The notes below the pieces were generated by a model. That model worked only from the letters and a program-made list of their open reading frames with translations, ran no database searches and was not told where the DNA came from. The translations under genes were made by a program, and so were the position numbers. DNA of 64,000 nt from Desulfovibrio sp. UIB00. Its GTDB lineage: Bacteria; Desulfobacterota; Desulfovibrionia; Desulfovibrionales; Desulfovibrionaceae. Within the stretch, counting starts at the first letter, position 1. The number at the start of each line of letters is the position of its first letter. Below, piece after piece: positions 52,282 to 60,607 of the stretch. The DNA lies in assembly GCF_022508225.1 (NCBI RefSeq), contig NZ_JAETXJ010000001.1, positions 434,001-498,000 on the forward strand, read 5' to 3'.

Positions 52282-52776
52282 TTACTGGGCCGCGCCGTGC
52301 TGATGTTTCGCCGCAGCGGGAGCGTCCTTTTTGGGCATGGGGGCCGCAGCAGGCTTGCCCACTTCCTTTTCAAGGCGCTGGGTCATTGTTTCGTGCATCT
52401 GACCGAGCTGCTTTCTGAGTTGCAGCAATTCGGTGGCAGTGGCGCGCACAGCCGCAATATCGGGGTTGGAGGCATTTTGCAGGGCGCGCAGCTCCTGTCT
52501 CTTGATAAACATCTGGTCCTTTACGGGTTCCATCTGTTTGACGAACTCGGCCACAATGGCGTCATACTTCTGCTGCTGTTCGGGGGTATACGCCCCACGT
52601 CCCATCATGCCGTGTCCCTGCATTCCGGGGCAGGGCATTTCACCCATGCAGCCGCCCATTTCCCGCATGCCTTCGGGCATGTCGCCTGCGGGGCCAGGCT
52701 GGCTGTATGCAGTTATGGCGCTACCCATCAGGGTTGCTGCAAGTATGGCTGCGATGGCGATGTTTTTGGATTTCAT
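52282..52776 (-). CDS. zraP: ZraP/Spy-like periplasmic metal-binding protein 1
   Basis: A 164-residue periplasmic protein. The signal peptide (about 1-25) is followed by a Met/Cys/His/Gly-rich metal-binding segment (about 32-60, with C43, C49 and H55; GGCMGEMPCPGMQGHG). An LTxxQ-type helical domain follows (YTPEQQQKYDAIVAEFVKQM, KRQELRALQNASNP) and a Lys/Ala tail ends in KHQHG. ZraP proteins are octameric zinc-binding chaperones of the envelope that also dampen ZraS. It has its own -24/-12 promoter and its own terminator. It is transcribed away from zraSR. Confidence 0.9.
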   Translation of the reverse strand: MKSKNIAIAAILAATLMGSAITAYSQPGPAGDMPEGMREMGGCMGEMPCPGMQGHGMMGRGAYTPEQQQKYDAIVAEFVKQMEPVKDQMFIKRQELRALQNASNPDIAAVRATATELLQLRKQLGQMHETMTQRLEKEVGKPAAAPMPKKDAPAAAKHQHGAAQ

Positions 52777-52846
52777 GGAAGGCTACCTCGTAGTCTTTTT
52801 TCTCGTATATGGTTTCGTTGTTCCTGCAACGTTTGCTTGCTATGTA

Positions 52847-52861
52847 GCAATGCGTGTGCCA
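52847..52861 (-). promoter_or_regulatory. Sigma-54 promoter of ZraP-like gene 1
   Basis: Minus-strand TGGCACA-CGCA-TTGC, an almost perfect match to TGGCAC(G/A)-N4-TTGC. The implied start is about 60 bases before the ATG at 52776. Confidence 0.9.
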
Positions 52862-52946
52862 ATTAAATTTTAATTAATAAAATTAATATGTTAATGTCAT
52901 ATTTCCCGTTACCGTTGCGCCCCGGGGCAGAGAAGCGTATGTTTTT

Positions 52947-52973
52947 TATACATTCGGGCCTTGTCTCTGTATA
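52947..52973. promoter_or_regulatory. Candidate upstream activator site
   Basis: TATACA (52947-52952), N15, TGTATA (52968-52973), a dyad about 90-110 bases upstream of the -24/-12 promoter, the distance expected for a ZraR enhancer site. A nested GTATGTTTTTTATAC dyad overlaps it. Confidence 0.4.
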
Positions 52974-53025
52974 AAATTTGTACATCTGCATAATTTTCTT
53001 ACAGGGGCTGTCGGGCAAAACTGAA

Positions 53026-53058
53026 TAAAAAACGCGCCCGCCTTGAGGGCGGACGCGT
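53026..53058 (-). terminator. Terminator of ZraP-like gene 2
   Basis: ACGCGCCCGCC (53032-53042) pairs with GGCGGACGCGT (53048-53058) with one mismatch. On the minus strand a TTTTTTATT run follows. It separates the two ZraP-like transcription units. Confidence 0.85.
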
Positions 53059-53082
53059 GTTGCTGCGAGCAGATTGTCGCGG

Positions 53083-53544
53083 TTATTTGCTGGCGGAAGT
53101 GGACAGACCGGGATATTCCATGCTGCACCCGCGCGTTTGCGGGCTGCCAAGCGGAACGCCTACCTCAGTACCCATGCGCTGGTCTGCTCGTTGCAGAAGG
53201 GCGCGCAGTTCATCTCGCAATTGCTGCAATTCATGCCCCAGACGGGGCAGCGTTTCCGGCGAGGTGGTCTGATTGTAGCTCAGGTGGGCAAGCTCGTTTT
53301 TTTTCAGCATGATGCTTTTGCGCAGTTCGTTCACCTTGGGGGAGTATTCGTCAATGACGGCCTGGGCTTTGGCCCGTTGCGCGGGCGAAAGCTGTTGCAG
53401 CCATGTCCGCATATCTGCGGCGTGGTTGGCTGCGGGGCTTCCCGGCGAAGGTGTATATTCCGCATAGTCGGTCTGATCCGCCGCCGTTGGCTGGGGGAGG
53501 CACAGACTGGCCAGAACACAAATGGAAAGAAGGGGTTTCATCAT
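53083..53544 (-). CDS. ZraP-like periplasmic protein 2
   Basis: A 153-residue exported protein. The signal peptide (about 1-22) is MKPLLSICVLASLCLPQPTA. The mature helical domain resembles ZraP/Spy: MRTWLQQLSPAQRAKAQAVI, SPKVNELRKSIMLKKNELAH and ETLPRLGHELQQLRDELRAL. It lacks the Met/Cys/His-rich segment of its neighbour, so it is probably a chaperone-type paralogue without the same metal binding. Two ATGs are adjacent (53544, 53541), with AGAAGG upstream. It has its own -24/-12 promoter and its own terminator. Confidence 0.82.
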   Translation of the reverse strand: MMKPLLSICVLASLCLPQPTAADQTDYAEYTPSPGSPAANHAADMRTWLQQLSPAQRAKAQAVIDEYSPKVNELRKSIMLKKNELAHLSYNQTTSPETLPRLGHELQQLRDELRALLQRADQRMGTEVGVPLGSPQTRGCSMEYPGLSTSASK

Positions 53545-53646
53545 AAAAGACCTTCTGAAGAATAAACTCGTCCCGCCCTCATACCAATCACTGAGCGGGG
53601 TGGCAAGGTTCCCGGCTTTGTGGGCACTAGGAATGATTATTTTATT

Positions 53647-53661
53647 GCAAAAAGCGTGCAA
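53647..53661 (-). promoter_or_regulatory. Sigma-54 promoter of ZraP-like gene 2
   Basis: Minus-strand TTGCACG-CTTT-TTGC, one mismatch (T for G at -25) from TGGCACG-N4-TTGC. It is located about 90 bases upstream of the gene start, inside the zraS upstream region. Confidence 0.75.
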
Positions 53662-53718
53662 ATTTTTTTACTCGTGGTGCGCCTCTGGCGGTGCCGCGCG
53701 CAATACAGAGTGTGCCGT

Positions 53719-55239
53719 ATGAACGTGGAAAACAGCACGGCTGAAAAAAACGGGCAGGAAGCTGCGCAACCGGGCGCAACAGCAAACCCCACAAGCCCCG
53801 CAAGCTCCACAGATAAGTCGCGGACAGCGCAGGCCGCTGCTGTTGGCGCGCATACGCCGCTCGGCCTGCTGCTGGGCGGGGCCGCCGTTGTGCTGGCCCT
53901 CATGGTGACGCTGCTGACCCTTATTTCCATTGACCGCAGCGAGGCAGCCATGGCCCGTCTGCTGGCGGAAAAGGGTTCATCGCTGATCATTGCCTTTGAG
54001 AGCATTCTGCGTTCGGGCATGCGCAGCGAGGCTGGCGTCCGCCTTCAGGTGCTGCTGGAAGAAATGGGTGAAAGCCCCGGCATTGTTTTCGTGGCCGTGA
54101 CCATGCCTGACGGCACCATTGTGGCGCACAGCAACCCTGCCCGCCTTGGCGAAATTTTGCAGGTGGGATCGCACGAAGCCGATGAGGCAACCATGCGCGA
54201 TCTTGCCCCCGACATGTTGCCCCACTGGGGCATCATGCGCATGGAGGGGCGGCGCGTGTTTGCCGTGTACAGGCAATTTTCGCCGGGTATACGCGATCTG
54301 CCAAGGGGTTTCCCGCTGCCGGTGATTTTTCTCGGTCTTGATCTTTCGCCCTTTGAAATAACGCGCAGCCAGAACCGGGACTACGTGGCCATGTTGGCCG
54401 CTGTGACCCTGCTGGTGGGGCTGGCCTGCCTGGTGGCCCTGTACTATGCCGAGCGGGCACGGGAGTCGCGTCAGCGTCAGCGCATGGCCGAGGGCAAGGT
54501 GCGCCGGCTTGAAGAAGAAGTGCGCCGCAAGGAAAAACTGGCCGCTGTGGGCAATCTGGCCGCAGGCGTTGCACACGAAATCCGCAATCCTCTCAGCTCC
54601 ATCAAGGGGTACGCCACCTACTTCGGCCAGCGCTTTCCCGAAGGCAGCGAAGACCGCGAGGCCGCCAATGTTATGGTGCATGAGGTTGACCGACTCAATC
54701 GCGTAATTATGGATCTCATAGGGCTTTCGCGTCCCAGCGATGTGAGCCCGCACCCGGCGGATCTCAAGCTTGTGGTGGATCACGTGACGCGCCTCATCCA
54801 TCAGGATGCGGACAAACGCAATGTCAAGATTGTCTGCCGTTCGCCCCGGCGGGTGCCGCTGGCCCTGGCCGACCCAGAACGCATGGGGCAGGCCCTGTTG
54901 AACCTCTGCCTCAATGCTCTGGACGCCATGCCCGAAGGCGGGCAGCTCACGCTTGCCATTGTGGAGCGCAAGGGGCGCGTGTGCCTTATGGTGCGCGATA
55001 ATGGCACCGGCATTGAGGCCAGCCAGCTGCCGCATATTTTTGACCCCTACTATACCACCAAGGGGCAGGGCACGGGGCTGGGGCTTGCCATGGTGCACAA
55101 GATTGTGGAAGCACACGACGGCGAAATCAGCGTTACCTCGCGCCCCGCGCAAACTGCGCGCCGTGGGGAAACCACGTTCCGCATCTGGCTGCCCCGCGCG
55201 GCAGAAGGCGCAGTAGCGCAGGACAACCGCAAAAAATAA
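53719..55239 (+). CDS. zraS: ZraS-like sensor histidine kinase
   Basis: A 506-residue membrane kinase. A hydrophilic N-terminal segment of about 45 residues precedes membrane helix 1 (about 48-70). The periplasmic sensor domain (about 75-220) is of the HydH/ZraS kind. Membrane helix 2 is about 222-245. The phosphoacceptor is His286 in GVAHEIRNPLSSIKG. HATPase motifs are N-box LNLCLNALDAMPEGG, G1 DNGTGIE and G2 TGLGLAM. ZraS senses envelope zinc or stress and phosphorylates ZraR. ATG 53719 is chosen because the upstream 33 codons have no ribosome site. It is followed 61 bases later by zraR. Confidence 0.92.
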   Translation: MNVENSTAEKNGQEAAQPGATANPTSPASSTDKSRTAQAAAVGAHTPLGLLLGGAAVVLALMVTLLTLISIDRSEAAMARLLAEKGSSLIIAFESILRSGMRSEAGVRLQVLLEEMGESPGIVFVAVTMPDGTIVAHSNPARLGEILQVGSHEADEATMRDLAPDMLPHWGIMRMEGRRVFAVYRQFSPGIRDLPRGFPLPVIFLGLDLSPFEITRSQNRDYVAMLAAVTLLVGLACLVALYYAERARESRQRQRMAEGKVRRLEEEVRRKEKLAAVGNLAAGVAHEIRNPLSSIKGYATYFGQRFPEGSEDREAANVMVHEVDRLNRVIMDLIGLSRPSDVSPHPADLKLVVDHVTRLIHQDADKRNVKIVCRSPRRVPLALADPERMGQALLNLCLNALDAMPEGGQLTLAIVERKGRVCLMVRDNGTGIEASQLPHIFDPYYTTKGQGTGLGLAMVHKIVEAHDGEISVTSRPAQTARRGETTFRIWLPRAAEGAVAQDNRKK

Positions 55240-55300
55240 CCTGCGCAGCTGCGGAGCGGCCCGGGATTCCAGGTTTTGCCAAGCATAAAGAGAGGATACG

Positions 55301-56662
55301 GTGAGCAACTGCATACTGGTTGTAGACGATGACGATGCCCACCGCGGCATGCTGCGCACCATGTTGCGTTCTTGGGGCTATGCTGTGGAAGAAGCCACGG
55401 ACGGCGACGAGGCCGTTCCCCTGGTGCGCGAAAAATCCTTTGACGCCGTGCTGACTGACGTGCGCATGGCGCGCATGGACGGCATCCACGCGCTCAAGAA
55501 TATTCTTGAATATAATCCCGCTCTGCCCGTGGTGCTCATGACGGCCTACTCCTCAGTGGAAACAGCCGTGGAGGCCCTGCGCCTCGGCGCATACGACTAT
55601 CTGGTCAAGCCGCTGGATTTTGAGGCTCTCAGGCATACGCTTGAAAAAGCCATCGAGCATTCGCGCCTCAGCGTGGAAAACCGCGAGCTGCGCCGTCAGC
55701 TCAGCGATGCCGCCTCACGCCCCGGCATCCTTGGCCGCAGCGCCTCCATACGCGCCATGCAGGAAATTATCGCCACTGTTGCTCCAACCGAGGCCACAGT
55801 GCTTATTTCCGGTGAATCCGGCACCGGTAAGGAACTGGTGGCCCGCGCCCTGCACTGCGCCAGCGCCAGAGCGGACAAACCGCTTGTAACGGTAAACTGC
55901 GCGGCTCTGGCCGAAAACCTGCTGGAATCCGAGCTGTTCGGGCACGAAAAGGGCTCGTTCACCGGCGCGGATCGCCGCCGCGAGGGGCGCTTTGCCCAAG
56001 CCAACGGCGGCACGCTTTTTCTGGACGAAATCGGCGAGATGCCCCTTACCCTTCAGTCAAAGCTGTTGCGCGCCTTGCAGCAGGGCGAGGTGCAACGCGT
56101 GGGGGCCGATGCCGCAATAACTGTGGATGTGCGCATACTGGCGGCCACCAACCGCGACCTGCGCGAAGAAGTGGCCCAAAAGCGTTTTCGCGAGGATCTC
56201 TACTTTCGCCTCAACGTCATCTGTATTGAAGTGCCGCCCCTGCGCGACCGCGCCGAGGATATCCCCGTGCTCGCCGCGCATTTTCTGGAACGTTTCGCCA
56301 GCCGCAACCGCAAAAGCGTACGCGGATTTTCGCCGCAGGCGCTGGCCTGCATGCTGCGCTATGGCTGGCCCGGCAATGTGCGCGAACTGGAAAACGCCGT
56401 GGAACGCGCCGTGATACTCTGCAACGGCGACCTTATCACCGAACGCGAACTGCCCTCTGTGGTCACTGGCCCTGCCCTGCCCGACGAGCGCCAGCCCGAG
56501 GTGGACGCCTCCCTGGCAGGCCTGCCCCTTGATGCCGTGGAACGCCGCGCCATCGAGGAAACCCTGCGCCAGACAGGCGACAACAAGAGCGAGGCGGCCC
56601 GGCAGTTGGGAATTACGAGGGCTACCCTGCATAACAAGCTCCGCAAGTACGGCCTGGAGTGA
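55301..56662 (+). CDS. zraR: ZraR-like sigma-54-dependent response regulator
   Basis: A 453-residue NtrC-family regulator. The receiver domain (1-120) has phosphoacceptor Asp53 (VLTDVRM) and the acidic pocket VVDDDD. The AAA+ domain has GESGTGKE, the sigma-54 loop reads GSFTGA (Ser in place of Ala, a known variant), and Walker B GGTLFLDEIGEMPL. The Fis-type HTH is NKSEAARQLGITRATLHNKL. GTG at 55301 follows AGAGGATACG. It should bind upstream of both ZraP-like genes. The last codons overlap a large inverted repeat. Confidence 0.93.
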   Translation: MSNCILVVDDDDAHRGMLRTMLRSWGYAVEEATDGDEAVPLVREKSFDAVLTDVRMARMDGIHALKNILEYNPALPVVLMTAYSSVETAVEALRLGAYDYLVKPLDFEALRHTLEKAIEHSRLSVENRELRRQLSDAASRPGILGRSASIRAMQEIIATVAPTEATVLISGESGTGKELVARALHCASARADKPLVTVNCAALAENLLESELFGHEKGSFTGADRRREGRFAQANGGTLFLDEIGEMPLTLQSKLLRALQQGEVQRVGADAAITVDVRILAATNRDLREEVAQKRFREDLYFRLNVICIEVPPLRDRAEDIPVLAAHFLERFASRNRKSVRGFSPQALACMLRYGWPGNVRELENAVERAVILCNGDLITERELPSVVTGPALPDERQPEVDASLAGLPLDAVERRAIEETLRQTGDNKSEAARQLGITRATLHNKLRKYGLE

Positions 56663-56837
56663 TCGGGTTCTTTTGCGCGCTGGCTGCGTCAGTAGCACTT
56701 TTTTGTTCCGGTCGAGTGCCATTAGAGTACACTCCCTTCACAAAAAAGTGCTTCTTCCTTGCCAGCGCACAAAATTCCTCCGATCACTAGACGAATGTGG
56801 GTTCTGAATTCTTTTGCGCGTGGGCAAGGAAGAAGTG
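56659..56837. repeat. Three-arm inverted/direct repeat downstream of zraR
   Basis: Arms A (56671-56684, TTTTGCGCGCTGGC) and B (56747-56774, containing GCCAGCGCACAAAA) pair. Outer arms GTGATCGG (56659-56666) and CCGATCAC (56780-56787) pair perfectly. Inner arms AGCACTTTTTTGT (56694-56706) and ACAAAAAAGTGCT (56740-56752) also pair. A third copy C (56812-56837) is a diverged direct repeat of A and can pair with B at about 21 of 24 positions. The 337-base gap to the rhodanese gene holds no gene. Candidate for a mutually exclusive mRNA switch, complex terminator or short mobile repeat. Confidence 0.75.
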
Positions 56838-56999
56838 TATGACACCCCTCCGAGCATCAGTTGCGGATGGCGGGCGGGCTTTGCACCCTGGCGGCGTGCC
56901 CCTCTGTGATCGTCTTTGTGGATTGGCCTGAAAAATCAGTGGAAATGGCGAGTTGCACTGACGAATGCCGCGCGGTAAGGCATTGGAGAGAGGTTTTCA

Positions 57000-57473
57000 A
57001 TGAGAACAGCAGAAGTCGGCATTGCCTTGTATCATGGTACTGATGGGACAAGGCGGCTACTGAAAGTTATTGCAGTTCTGCTTGTTATTGCATGTGCGGA
57101 AACATATATCTATTGGAAGTTTTCAGCGCCAACGAGCAAAAGTGCGGGCGAGTCTGTGGCCTTGTCGCCAGAAGCGGCTCGCGAGTATGTTTTAAAAACG
57201 GAAAAATTGATTATTATTGATGTGCGCAGTCAAAAAGAATTTTCAGATGGGCATATTCCAAACGCCGTTAACATGCCGCTATATGCTTTTCAGCATTTGG
57301 TAAAAAATATTCCGCAGGATTCTGCTGTGCTGTTGCACTGCCAGTATGGCTACAGGGCGCTCCAGGCATACAAGCTGTTCAGGCGGTTACGGCCAGACAT
57401 TACGAATGTCCGTTACGCAGCGGGACAGGTGCATTTTTCATTTTTGCAGCACGAAGGTCAGTCAGGTCAGTAA
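57000..57473 (+). CDS. Membrane-anchored rhodanese-domain protein
   Basis: A 157-residue protein with one N-terminal membrane helix (about 20-40) and a rhodanese domain (about 52-150). IIIDVRSQKEFSDGHIPNAV is the classical domain core. The active-site loop is HCQYGYRA with Cys114 and Arg119, the CxxxxR layout. The domain should face the periplasm. Such proteins carry persulfide sulfur; in a sulfur-metabolising cell it may handle sulfane sulfur. GGAGAGAGG precedes ATG 57000. It is convergent with the next gene. Confidence 0.9.
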   Translation: MRTAEVGIALYHGTDGTRRLLKVIAVLLVIACAETYIYWKFSAPTSKSAGESVALSPEAAREYVLKTEKLIIIDVRSQKEFSDGHIPNAVNMPLYAFQHLVKNIPQDSAVLLHCQYGYRALQAYKLFRRLRPDITNVRYAAGQVHFSFLQHEGQSGQ

Positions 57474-57554
57474 GGGCAAGCCCGCCTGTCACCACGGCAG
57501 TACGCCGCAGGGATAATGCCGGCGGCCTGCTCCTGCCGCCCGATGGCCTGAGGG

Positions 57555-58985
57555 CTAAAAACTCTCAAGGCCCGTTTCTGCTTCTTTTTCCATATGTTCT
57601 TCATTGAAAAAGAGTACCAGCAGAGCGTTTCTGTTTCGTGTTTCCGTCTTGCGCAGTATTTGCCGGATGTGGGTTTTAAGCGTGTTTTCAGAAATATGCA
57701 GCCGATCGCAAATGGCAGACGTATCGCACCCCTCCAGAATCAGACACAAAACATCCCGCTCTCGCAAAGAAATACCGTATTTCAGGGCAAAATCAGCTAT
57801 GCTGTCTGCCCGGCAGCGCTCGTTTTTGTGTGACTCCTGCGGGGTGAAGGCTTTGTGCTCTGTTTTGTCTTCGCTGTCCGCAGTGGGTGTTTTTGATACC
57901 CCGGTAAGCGTGAGGGCGTACTGGATGCGGGAGCTCACATAGCTGAAGGCCGTAGTGAGAAAAAGGCACCAGAATGCAACCGGCACTGTACCAGGAAAGT
58001 GCTCCACAAAACGGTATACGCACAAGAAAGCCATAAGCATTACGAGGTAAGGAATGGCAGAAATCAGGCCGCGCCGGGGAGAGTGCCTGCCGATCTGAGC
58101 GAAAACTAGCAGAAAGTACAATTGCGCAATACCACGGCACGCAAGGTCAATCACATAAATGATCCAGTAGATGACTGTTCCCTCTGTGATGACCACAAGA
58201 GTTGGGGATAAAATTACCCCGCCAATGCAGATGAGCAACAGGCGCATATCTGTTCCGTACTTGTCAATCAGCACGCCAACAAGGGGATAGGCCAGCCACG
58301 TATACAGGTGTACCTGAGCGGGGATGGGAAAAGCCTGACTGTGAATCCTGTAAAAGGTAATGTCCACAAAGGCATTTAACAGAAAAAATATAAAGGCGAT
58401 GGCAGTCAGATATCTGAGTGAAATTACTGTCAGCCTGTCTGACTTGCGTACAATTTCCAATCCTTCTGTTGTCGGTTGCGCTTTGAACAGGCAAATTGCC
58501 GCCATGCAGCCGCTCACGAACTGAAGGCACAGCATGAGCCATTGCAGTGATTCATCTGAAAGGGGAAAGATGTATAAAAAAAGCCAGAAAAAATCCCCAA
58601 TAGCAAAGGCAATGCCCAGATGAAAGCCGGGTGATGAACTGCGCGCAAAAAAATTTTTGAGCAACGGAGGCAGAACCGTCCCGCCCCAGAAGCAGGCTCC
58701 ATAGGAGTATATGGCATTGTTCTGGAATATGCCGCCCGTCCACAGCAGCGCGCCCATCAGGGTCAAGGCCACTGCGCACGGAGCGCCAAACCGTTTGGGA
58801 AGCCATGTGGAAAAAAGCAGTCCGCCCAGAATTATGCCGCCGCAAAATCCGGCAACAGCGTTTTGCAGGGAAAAAGATACAATGCCAAGTCCCCGGCCTT
58901 CCAGAAAAACTACAAATTGGGCTGCCAGCAGGCTGGCAATGCCCATGCCGGAAATGACTGGCAATCCCTTTTTGCCTGATTCCAT
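57555..58985 (-). CDS. Membrane LuxR-family regulator with MFS-like transmembrane domain
   Basis: A 476-residue protein. About twelve helices (residues 10-385) are arranged like a Major Facilitator transporter, including VDITFYRIHSQAFPIP and GVLIDKYGTDMRLLL at the position of the loop between halves. A hydrophilic linker follows. A LuxR-type helix-turn-helix closes the chain (about 410-470: SLRERDVLCLILEGCDTSAI, ENTLKTHIRQILRKTETRN). The transporter-like part is presumably a ligand sensor, so DNA binding would be controlled from the membrane. No transport-associated gene is adjacent. GGAG precedes ATG 58985. Confidence 0.85.
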   Translation of the reverse strand: MESGKKGLPVISGMGIASLLAAQFVVFLEGRGLGIVSFSLQNAVAGFCGGIILGGLLFSTWLPKRFGAPCAVALTLMGALLWTGGIFQNNAIYSYGACFWGGTVLPPLLKNFFARSSSPGFHLGIAFAIGDFFWLFLYIFPLSDESLQWLMLCLQFVSGCMAAICLFKAQPTTEGLEIVRKSDRLTVISLRYLTAIAFIFFLLNAFVDITFYRIHSQAFPIPAQVHLYTWLAYPLVGVLIDKYGTDMRLLLICIGGVILSPTLVVITEGTVIYWIIYVIDLACRGIAQLYFLLVFAQIGRHSPRRGLISAIPYLVMLMAFLCVYRFVEHFPGTVPVAFWCLFLTTAFSYVSSRIQYALTLTGVSKTPTADSEDKTEHKAFTPQESHKNERCRADSIADFALKYGISLRERDVLCLILEGCDTSAICDRLHISENTLKTHIRQILRKTETRNRNALLVLFFNEEHMEKEAETGLESF

Positions 58986-59391
58986 TGGTTCTCCGAAATG
59001 TCAGCGTGGCTTGTCATAAGATAGTCAGTTGCAATTGCACTACCCCTTAAAAGAACACCACATTTATTGTGGGTCAACAGCAAATTTGTATATGTAGAGT
59101 TCGATGCTGGCCGCATTATTTCATCCTGCGTTCGCGGAGGTTGCCCGAAAAGTTTTTCAGCGCGAGGCCCCAGTAACCTCCGGCGAAGTGCGGCAGCAGA
59201 ACCATAGGGATTGACAGGAAAACAGCGAAGAGGAAGGTACCCGAACAAGCGTTCTGGTACCATCCTCTTCAAGCCAAGCAACATCTATAGCCCGCTCAAG
59301 CTGATAGGCTTTTGTCACCGGCTGTGCATGCCTGCGGATCAGCTAAACCTGCAAGAATTACTGGAATGCTGGCACGTATGTGGCATCACAT
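58986..59391. other. Intergenic region with hairpin and a possible gene relic
   Basis: About 406 bases between two minus-strand genes. An imperfect stem (59227-59246 with 59251-59270, about 18 of 20 pairs, loop AAGC) lies downstream of the gene at 59392 and is followed on the minus strand by GCTGTTTTCC, so it may be that gene's terminator. A minus-strand reading from about 59240 to a stop at 59117-59119 gives a protein-like tail (SIPMVLLPHFAGGYWGLALK) ending NLRERRMK, which may be a relic of a membrane-protein C terminus. Confidence 0.45.
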
Positions 59392-59733
59392 TTATTCAAG
59401 TTCTGCAGATCCATCGCCGCGCAGGGTAATTTTCTTTACGCCGCTCAGGTCGAGGTTTTGCCAGTTCACCTGACCGCCGTCGCTGTCAACGGCTATAAGT
59501 TCCCAGCCCTTGGGGCTGCCGGTGATGTTGATCTTCAGGCCTTCGCCACTGGCAAGCGTGTCGCTGCCCAAAAGATCCTGAGCATTGCCGCCTGCGTTGG
59601 AGTCAACAAGGCCAAGTCGCTGGATGGTGAATCCTGTGCCGTTGGCGACAACGATTTCCTGTGCAAGGGCTGCTCCGGCGCTGAAACCAAAGAGCATCAG
59701 CGCTGCGGCAAAAGAAAGGATAAAGCGTTTCAT
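59392..59733 (-). CDS. Small exported hypothetical protein
   Basis: A 113-residue protein with a clear signal peptide (about 1-24, ending GAALAQE). The mature part is beta-rich, with EIVVANGTGFTIQRLGLVDS, GEGLKINITG and VKKITLRGDGSAEL. I do not recognise the family; it looks like a small extracytoplasmic beta-domain. GGAG lies eight bases before ATG 59733. It sits 60 bases downstream of the HdeA-like gene on the same strand and may share its transcript. Confidence 0.75.
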   Translation of the reverse strand: MKRFILSFAAALMLFGFSAGAALAQEIVVANGTGFTIQRLGLVDSNAGGNAQDLLGSDTLASGEGLKINITGSPKGWELIAVDSDGGQVNWQNLDLSGVKKITLRGDGSAELE

Positions 59734-59793
59734 GTAAATATCTCCATGTGATCCAGGGTGTGATGGGATGCCGTGTACTGGAGTCGGCAGGTT

Positions 59794-60084
59794 TTATTCC
59801 GGTACGGCTTCGATGGCGTCCATAATGGTTTTGGCAGGATTTTTCGCGCAGTAGGTGCCCAGATGGGTACCCAGCTTTTCCATCCACTGATCGCTGATGG
59901 AGGTATTGCCGCTTTTGCCGCTCATGTAACCGTCAATCCACATCACCATCATGCTTATGTTCTGCTTGTCAGCCAGAAAGTCTTTGCAGGTGATTTTTGC
60001 CACATCCTGTTCTGCTGCATGTGCTGCAAAGGGGGCAGCGCCCAGCATAAAAACAGTCAATGCAGCCAACATATACTTTTTCAT
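59794..60084 (-). CDS. HdeA/HdeB-family periplasmic protein
   Basis: A 96-residue protein. Signal peptide about 1-23 (AAHA). The mature part contains KITCKDFLADKQNIS, MWIDGYMSGK and LGTHLGTYCAKNP. The two cysteines (33 and 79) match the conserved disulfide of HdeA, the acid-stress chaperone that keeps periplasmic proteins soluble at low pH. ATG 60084 follows GGAGGAAGTA; an upstream extension of 30 codons lacks a ribosome site. It is cotranscribed with the next minus-strand gene in all likelihood. Confidence 0.88.
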   Translation of the reverse strand: MKKYMLAALTVFMLGAAPFAAHAAEQDVAKITCKDFLADKQNISMMVMWIDGYMSGKSGNTSISDQWMEKLGTHLGTYCAKNPAKTIMDAIEAVPE

Positions 60085-60607
60085 TACTTCCTCCGTCTCC
60101 GATTGATATTTAACCATGCCCAAGTATCCGAAGATATCCGTGTGGTGCTGGGGAATGTCAGCGCCTGAACGCAAAGCCTATTCCAGTGCAGGCCGCCGCG
60201 AACTCCTGATGGCCTCAACAACCCGATCAGGCCTACACTTTGGGCAGAGTTCTGCACATCACCTTAATGTTCGATTTTGCCGGTTGCTGCTCACCCCTGG
60301 GGGTGAGTAATGGCGTGATGAATAAAAATTTGATTAAATTTAATATAGTTAATGCGTTCTAGTTGTAGAGTGAATAATGCAATAATCTGTGTCTTGCGCT
60401 TACGCCTCTGCCCGGCAGATCTTTTTGCCGGGCAGCTTATTCGGTCGACGGAGTGGCTGAAAGGGCGTATCATCCGTAAGGGTGACAAAATTTTTTGCAC
60501 AAAGGCCTCTTCGGGTGATACCGTTTTGCGTCCAATTGGAGGAAAAAGCTGCTGGAATTCTGCGGCAATGCCGCACGCATTGAAAATCTAGTTATGGAGA
60601 ACAGTCG
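60085..60607. other. Long divergent intergenic region with two hairpins
   Basis: About 520 bases with no supportable gene. A palindrome CTCACCCCTGGGGGTGAG-like dyad lies at 60290-60306, and a perfect 10-bp stem CTGCCCGGCA (60408-60417) with TGCCGGGCAG (60426-60435) follows. Neither has a proper U-run on the minus side. The AT-rich part near 60320-60390 may hold promoters. Confidence 0.5.

Noticed and set aside
53598-53625. Plus-strand GTGGCAAGG...GGC considered as a -24/-12 promoter for zraS
   Set aside because: GG and GC are not at the required 10-base spacing.
53977-55362. A 461-codon minus-strand frame opposite zraS
   Set aside because: Antisense shadow of a clear histidine kinase, His/Gln/Gly-rich and without domains.
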